Source of the DNA: Echiichthys vipera
Lineage: Eukaryota; Chordata; Actinopteri; Perciformes; Trachinidae
Direction of reading: 5' to 3'
NCBI GenBank assembly: GCA_963691815.1
Contig: OY829650.1
Span: forward strand, 14,084,909-14,148,908
DNA: 64,000 bases
This document shows, piece after piece, positions 10,740-64,000 of this stretch. How positions within the stretch are numbered: position 1 is the stretch's first letter; every line of letters starts with the position of its first letter. The notes beneath the pieces are model-generated. The model ran no database searches, was not told where the DNA came from, and saw only the letters and a list, made by a program, of their open reading frames with translations. Made by a program: the position numbers and the translations under genes.

Positions 10740-11622
10740 TAAGAACAAGCAGATAAGATATATATAAAAAAAGAAATAAAACAAAACCGAGAATAAGAAA
10801 TTAAATTGTGTCGTTTACAGAAAGGCAGCGGCAAACAAAAACAATCTTCAGTCGGGGTAGTTTCTGTAAGGTGCCTTTTGTTTGTTTGTTTCTTTTGTTT
10901 GTTTGTTTTAAACACTATTTTCTTCCTACTCCGTGATCGATTTTTCCTGGATCGACTGCGGTTTCTTGTTGCTATGCAGGTCTGCGGGACGCAGGCTCCT
11001 GTCAGTGTCAGTGTCAGTGTCCTCTCCTGGAGCAGGCTGGAGCAGCTCAAAAATAAATAGTCCCGTTTTGTAGGCTTCGTCTTTGTTTGCCTCCTTATTT
11101 GTTTTTGAGACATATTTTACGTTAGTATTAATCGAGATTACTGTCGACGGAAGGCGAGAGGAGACAACAAAAAAGGATGTCTTTTCTTGCTGCCAGGCTG
11201 TTATCCCGTGCGTCGCCACTTTGGGGCGCCGTTGAGCTAAGTTGCTGAAGGGGTTCCCGTTAATATCCCCCCATCCCTTCCCTCTCTGCTTTTTCTCCTC
11301 CGCCTGTCTGCTCTCCTGCTTCACAACAACGTACAGTACACACTAGTCCTCTCTAGTAGTGGCAGCAGCAGCCGACACAAGTGTGTCCAGCCTCCTCCTC
11401 GTAGCTTCAGTTTCTGCTCAAACGAGCCATTTATCATCAATCATGGCCGCCGGAGTACAAATTTAACTCCCGTCTTTCCTCCCTTATCGTCTGGAGGGGA
11501 GGATTTTTTTGTTTGTTTGAGGGAGACAAAATATTACTCCTACAACTGATTTTTGGATTTCCTGTTGGAATTACAATACATCATCTTGCAAAGGGAAATA
11601 CCATTCATGTCAATACTCCAAA
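10740..11622 (+). promoter_or_regulatory. fchsd2: Presumed fchsd2 5' flank and 5' UTR
   Basis: The sequence upstream of the exon 1 start turns GC- and CpG-richer from about 10,800 to 11,650, as expected of a promoter and leader. A short direct repeat (tcagtg, three copies) lies near 11001-11018. No TATA box or transcription start can be placed with confidence. The reading frames across this stretch show no recognisable protein. Confidence 0.45.
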
Positions 11623-58367
<46,745 letters not shown>

Positions 58368-59850
58368 GTATGTGACTCACATTGTGAACATTTGTTTTTG
58401 ATCACACAGAAGATAAATGTGCACATTCGCCACAGCGTCGGCAATTACACTCAGTTGGCATGTTCTCCCTTTATTCATACGGGATTCGTCTGGGTTCTCA
58501 AAGGGGAACGGATGGATGTCTCCCCCCCCCCCCTTAAATTAAGAAGATGATTGACACTTGTCACAAACCTTCATATGATAATGAGTTGATAGTGTGGAGG
58601 GGCTGGTCAGACTAAGAAGAGAATGGTGTGCTTAAGGGAAAGGGGGCGTGTATGTCATTTGTCTATGTTTTCCTTAATACTGTATACACCGTAAAATCTG
58701 TGGAAAACATTGATGCAAAAGTAGTAAATGCAGCATACCGCCTAATTCTCATTTTCTGCCATCACTACACCATTAGCCTAGCAAACAAGCCCTGTGTTTC
58801 AGTGACGATAAAAAAAAATTCAGCCCTATCCCATATTTCCTCTACCTGCCGTTAGGTGAGTAATTATTTGGTAAATATTTAAAGTGCATCTCCTACTTCA
58901 CTTTACTCATGCTCTCCCTTATACTGTCTCTTTGCCTCCATGCTTTGCTTTCTGATCAGGCTTTTTGCTTTTTTTCCACTAACTGGCACCCTCTGCTGTC
59001 AGGTTTGGTCAAATGTTACCTCTCTGTCTTGTCACTATTTTACTGTATTTTCTTTTTTCCCCCAAAGGTGTTATCTCATGTAATTGTACTGCTTTTAGAT
59101 CCACTAACTTTTGGTTGCTATTTCAGTCTACCTTCACTGCAAGAATATTTTAGCAACACTATGTGTAGCTTGTGATTTAACATTCTACAAAATCTAGTAC
59201 AAGCACCATCTCCCTACCCCACCGTCTCCTCTGTGTTTCTGTTTCTCGCTCATACTGTCTTTCTGCTATTCTTTGCTCTTCCAGGCCAGCATTACCTTGA
59301 GTAAGATGATGAATATTTTATGAGCTCATTTTGTACAAATGGCTTCATCACAGAGCTCTTATCACAGAATTACAAAGGGAGTGAAAGCAGTACAAAACAC
59401 ATCATCCGAGGTTGATGACAGCGTTCATCTGGATTGTGTCATGCTTTCCTTTTACATGAAGTATCATCGTAATTCCCTCAAACATGCTACAGTGGCCATT
59501 TCAACACCTTATTAGCAAGAAAATTAAGAAAGGCCTATATTTAGGATAGAGCGATATAAATACAGTCAATTTGTGGTTTTAAAATATCGAATTTTGAGGT
59601 ATCTGTACTCAGTAAAGAAATGTTCTTTATTGGTCAGGAGCATCATATCTGAAAAAGTATAGTTGGCCTCGCTACCTGTCCTCATTAATGGATTTTTCAT
59701 AAATTGCCTAATTTGCTTGTGACAACACTTTGACACCAACTGAGTTTCAAAATCAATATTTAGAGTTGATGCACTGTTTGTGCTAAAAATGTGACTATTT
59801 ACTGCATAAATCTGTGAGAGATATATTCAGGTTAAATTAGGTTAAAGTTA
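58368..59850. other. fchsd2 intron 13, 5' part
   Basis: Contains a C13 run near 58520 and a gagcgatataaata fragment of a MITE near 59547. No further FCHSD2 exon found. Confidence 0.45.
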
Positions 59851-61110
59851 TATCCTCAAAGCAATTTCAGTCAAAAGCAACTGGACTTGTTATTTGTCAA
59901 GGAAGACGTTTCACCTCTCATCCAAGAGGCTTCATCAGTTCATGTACGCATCTGACCAGGCTGGGACTGGTCCAACTAACTGGTGTGAGATCCAGGTATT
60001 TAACCTCTCACAAGGCCGATGATGTCACTGAAACCTTTTGTGCTCCAAATGCCAACGCCGGTCGATCAAATCCAAAGAGGTGCAAACTTTTACTGAACAT
60101 ATAAACTCTGTGGACAGAAACATCAAGTTCACCAGAGAAGAAGTCAAGGACAATGGTTTGCCTTTCTTAGACTGTGACGTCCATATGGAGAATGACAGGA
60201 GCCTCCACATTGGGGGATACAGAAAACCCACTCACACAGATCAATATCTACTGTTTTACTCTCACCACCCTTTGGAACACAAGCTTGGAGGTATCAGAAC
60301 ACCAGCTCACAGGCCCAAGGGGAAGAACGCAAGCACCTGAGAGGCACCCTCACAACTTGTGGCTAACCCAGCTGGACCTTTGTGAAAACGGCGGCTGCTT
60401 CCAGAAAGAAAACAAAAGTGGTTGAGAAAGAAAAAGAAAACAAGAGAAACAACATAGTCATCCCGTATGTGGCTGGGGTATCAGAGAAACTCAGGAGGAT
60501 CTTCAACAAACACTGCATCCCTGTGTATTTCAAACCCGGTAACACACTCAGGCCACTATCCACTATCCACTTACACCTCAAGGAGAAAGCTCACCCCTTT
60601 GATGAAAACAATGTCTAAATCTTGGACAGAGAGGACAGATGGTTTGAAAGAGGAGTAAAAGAAGCCATCTATGTAAAAGTAGAGAAACCATCGCTAAACA
60701 GAGGAGAAGGGCTGAAACACCACTTATCTCCAATTTACAATGCTGCCCTTTCATCCCTTCCCAGGAGATTCAAAAATCTAACCTCAAAGAACAACTGTTC
60801 ACAAATGGCCTCCTGTGACTCCAACGACGGCCGTTAAGACTCAAAAGAGCATTAACAAAGTCAAAACCAACCTCCCACCAACGACTGTCACTCTAACGAA
60901 GGCCGTTGGCATTTGGAGCACAAAAGGTTTCAGTGACATCATCGGCGTCGTGAGAGGGTAAATACCTGGATCTCACACCAGGTAGTTGGACCAGTCCCAG
61001 CCTGGTCAGATGCGTACATGAACTGATGAAGCCTCTTGGATGAGAGGTGAAACGTCTTCCTAGACAAATAACCAGTCCAGTTGCTTTTGACTGAAATTGT
61101 TTTGAGGATA
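59851..61110 (+). mobile_element. Penelope-like element with inverted flanking repeats
   Basis: The first about 200 bp (tatcctcaaagcaatttcag, then caaaagcaactggactt) are inverted at the right end (60905-61110) with only a few mismatches. Between them the plus strand encodes Penelope-type pieces: reverse transcriptase end FTEHINSVDRNIKFTREEV, GLPFLDCDV and YRKPTHTDQYLLFYSHHPLE; then ILDREDRWFERGVKEAIYVK and GEGLKHHLSPIYNAALSSLP from the GIY-YIG endonuclease C-terminus. The RT catalytic core and the GIY-YIG motif itself are missing and frames are broken, so it is defective. The well-matched flanks suggest recent insertion. Confidence 0.85.
61018..61070 (+). ncRNA. Partial hammerhead ribozyme signature in the Penelope flank
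   Basis: Core box CTGATGA (61023-61029), a perfect stem GCCTCT / AGAGGT with loop TGGATG (61031-61048), then box GAAAC (61049-61053). Penelope-like elements are known to carry hammerheads in their terminal repeats. I could not build convincing stems I and III or place the cleavage base, so activity is unproven. The same sequence, inverted, is near 59880-59945. Confidence 0.45.
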
Positions 61111-64000
61111 ACGATGACCTGGACGAATGAGAACATTCACAGGCTTGATACAGTTATAGTTTTTACGGATGGTCTTTTCATCTGGACGTTTTATGGAATA
61201 CATGATGCAGGAAACATAAATATCAGTGCCTTTTATCATGTGCATGCAAGCTTGCAGACCTATTTATTAGCCATGGTTATTTTAAGAATATGTTAAAAAA
61301 AAAAAAAGTCAGGAGCGCTGTTACATATGACACATTAGTAGGTTGGATTAAGTATTGTTCATATAATTATGGGGGGAAGAGTTAGGTGGAATTTAAGTTC
61401 CCGTAATATGGTCAAAGAAGACTTTCAAAATGTATCTTAGAAAAAAATAAAAAGTCTCCCGCTCTACTTAATATACAAATTAAGAAAAGGAGCAACACAA
61501 TTTTATGCGTTTGAATCTGTTTTGCAGCTTTCAACAGTACGCCTCTCAATCTTTAGAAGCATCTTCTTATTTCTTGCCTCTCTCTGAATGGAACCAATAA
61601 ACATTGTGAGAAAGGGTAAAATTATGTATTCTGTGCTCTCTGCAAATATCTGATTTTATGGCCTTTGGCTGAGTGCTTGATAAATTACTCTGGATATTGA
61701 AACTAGAGGCTGTGCATGTCTTTCCCTGAAATGACTTGAATAGTTACTACCGTAGCAAATCTTATCTACATGATTATATTCATCCATATGATTATATAAC
61801 TTGATGCGACACATCACAAAAGACATTCAGGGATTTTTCGAGTTGTTTTCGCAAGAAAAACTTCATTTTTAAATGTTACTGTTATCCTTTGTATTCAACA
61901 ATCAATTTACAGTACTTTGGCAGTATACTAAAAGGCATATAAATACAGAACTAAATACACTTAAATATCTGTTTATTTATCAGAGGTAATATCATTATCA
62001 TACTGTTCAATAGGGTAATAGCGTATCGCATATTTTCCTTATAATGTGCGGCTATCTTACATGTTTGTTTTTTTGTCTTTCGTCTCTCGGGGCATACTTT
62101 GAAATAAAGCAGAAATTTCCCTCATTGAGAAATGTATATGATTATTCTTTGCTGTTTTCCTCTTTCTAATGACTTGTTAGAGGATGAGAGACTGAGCATA
62201 TGAAGCAAGAGGCTGTCTCCAAACTAATGAGCTGTTGAATACTGTTGTCAAAACTGACTCCACCAGACAATCTGGCCTCATTAACACGTGACATCAAAAT
62301 GCTTCAGACAGAAGATGCATCAAGATCAAGACAAGATTGTGCTCCCAGACACTTTCCAGCACAGGCAAACAAAACTAATAAGGATTGGAAAATTGACTGG
62401 AAGCATTTACTCATAATGTAGGCACAATTGAATCAGCATTGGCATAGTAATACCTTCATCACAATCATAAGGGCGCGTTCACACGTAGCATATTTTTGGA
62501 TATTAAAACACAGTGCACATATCATGTCTATAAATATAGAAGACCAGTCCGCTTCCTCAGTATGCAGCTTCTGATTCTAGTTTGTCGTTTCAAATGGCTT
62601 TTCTCGTTAAGTTCAGCAGTGTGTCTGCCTGTCATTTCTGTCTACCTTCCTATCTGTTTTATTGATTAGAGCTGCCCAGATGGACTGTCTGTCTCACTGT
62701 CTGTCTGTCTGAGGTTGTCAGTCTATTCACTACTGATCTGCCATCACACCGCCGGTGGCTTGTTCTACTGACTTTAATTACTGCTCCATTTTTTTTTTTT
62801 TCAACTTTCTCCTCTTCAGTTTGGTATGTATGCTTATGGTCCAACAGCAACCTTTAGCATTTGCTGGGTGCTGCTAATTGAAAGAAGAAAAAAAAACAGA
62901 GGCACTTAAGTGGCTGAGGTCTTTATTGATCAAAAGCCTGGAAGTCTGTCCTGACTGTGTTTGTCTGTCTGACTGCACATCTCTGTAGGAAGGAGCTATC
63001 AGCTATCAATCTGCTCTGTCAGCACTAGTGAGAAAGGAAAGAGGATGGTAATGAAAGAGGAAATTGATGGAAAACGGTGAGAGACGGCAAGAAAAAAGAG
63101 AGGGGGATCAGAGATGAAAGAGTTGAGGATGCGAGACAGAGTGAATGTAAATCTCAAGGGTTTCCCTTGTGGTGGTCATAGCCTGACCATATCGTCTCAT
63201 TAGGAAATAACATAGCGCATGTCCAGTGTTCAAAGCTCATTAAAAGAAAGTACAGCAAGTTTTGATGATTTGCCATTTAAGAGACTACATGGCACAATTT
63301 GGAGTGCAAATCCAGTTCACATCCTCACTCCTTCACTGAACTGTGCGGCATGTGATGTAATACAGCTGAAAGGCAAATTAAAATGATTTGAACAACTTGG
63401 AATTGTTTAGAAAATTACTACCATGCGCATTGAGGTGTATCAGGACTAGAAACTAGAGATCTTGACTTAAAATCCAATTATATATGAGAAATGCACAGTG
63501 ATGTTCGCTGATAGCTCATTATATGGTTATTGCCTTGTATTTGTTTTGTTTCAGTGCCATGGCTGAAAAAGAAAAAAGTTGATATAGTTGCTTAAAGTTG
63601 CTTAATATAAAACAGGAAGAGTGACAATTTTGCACCCGGGAGACCAAATTGATTGCAACCATTGAAGTCCGTTAATGTTGTCTGTCTCATGTGAGCGACC
63701 TGCTGATACTTTCGACCCACAGTGAGACATTTTGTGCTTTTACCTAAAACTTAAAGGTCTTACACTATGCTTGCGTATATTTCTCTAAGTCATTTTGAGA
63801 CTTTCACGTTACTTATATAGCACCTGGACCTGGGGACAGACTTTCGTTAAAATTGGAATGAGGTTAATTTTTCTGTTTAATTGTCCTGTCTACAATGACA
63901 TAAGGGATGCACTTTTTGCAAAATGATCTCCATTTATGCCAGAAGGAATAATATTTTGTTTAAGACAGAGCTGTAAAATATCTTTTGTAATGAAATGGTA
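61111..64000. other. fchsd2 intron 13, right part, nothing recognised
   Basis: AT-rich DNA with small GTCT repeats near 62685-62715. No exon matching the next FCHSD2 block, and no RNA gene or clear transposon. Confidence 0.45.

Noticed and set aside
59283..59325. Possible further fchsd2 exon after cttccag
   Set aside because: Reads ASITLSKMMNIL then stops; not the expected IIKLKAEARLDLLK block and no donor.
59851..61110. Inverted repeats considered as a DNA transposon
   Set aside because: The internal coding pieces are Penelope-type RT and endonuclease, so the inverted flanks are better read as pLTRs.
62989..63050. Possible exon after ctctgtag (EGAISYQSALSALVRKERGW)
   Set aside because: Ends in a stop without a donor and does not match FCHSD2.

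Overview
The window is animal nuclear DNA, most probably from a ray-finned (spiny-rayed type) fish. The genes are intron-rich with GT-AG junctions. The repeat landscape is typical of teleosts: Tc1, hAT and Harbinger DNA transposons, a Penelope-like element, LINE fragments, tRNA-derived SINEs and many very long AC/GT microsatellites. Nothing here looks bacterial, and no CRISPR array or operon is present.

Two protein genes can be supported. On the minus strand (2139-4932) lies a complete purinergic receptor of the P2RY2 type, 345 codons, split by three introns. On the plus strand (11623 to beyond the window) lies the 5' part of fchsd2, an F-BAR/double-SH3 protein of endocytosis and actin assembly. 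Thirteen coding exons (408 codons) run in frame from the start codon to 58367 and cover most of the F-BAR region; the end of that region and both SH3 domains lie beyond the right edge. The two genes are divergent, with their 5' ends about 6.7 kb apart. This matches, from memory, the human arrangement of FCHSD2 and P2RY2 on 11q13.4 and supports both identifications.

Layout: 1-2138, flank 3' of p2ry2 with a palindromic MITE-like repeat. 2139-4954, p2ry2; most of its first coding intron is a foldback Tc1 derivative. 5463-7850, a broken LINE in minus orientation. 7850-10700, mostly unremarkable intergenic DNA with microsatellites. 10700-11643, the presumed fchsd2 5' region and exon 1. 11644-31376, introns 1 and 2, with SINEs, hAT and Harbinger remnants, an apparently intact tRNA-Met gene on the minus strand, and tRNA-Thr-like relics. 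31377-42044, exon 3 and a 10.6 kb intron. 42045-44914, a compact block of exons 4-8. 50674-52853, exons 9-11. 58049-58367, exons 12-13. 58368-64000, intron 13, holding a Penelope-like element with long inverted flanks.

No novel multi-gene system is evident. The points most worth a second look are: a 75-nt frame-preserving exon (exon 11) that looks like a regulated cassette in the F-BAR region; the intron-split receptor gene with the Tc1 foldback; the Penelope-like element with a partial hammerhead-ribozyme signature; the series of tRNA-Thr-like relics with changed anticodons; and an upstream ORF that overlaps the fchsd2 start. All calls come from reading the sequence and from remembered family sequences; no search was run.
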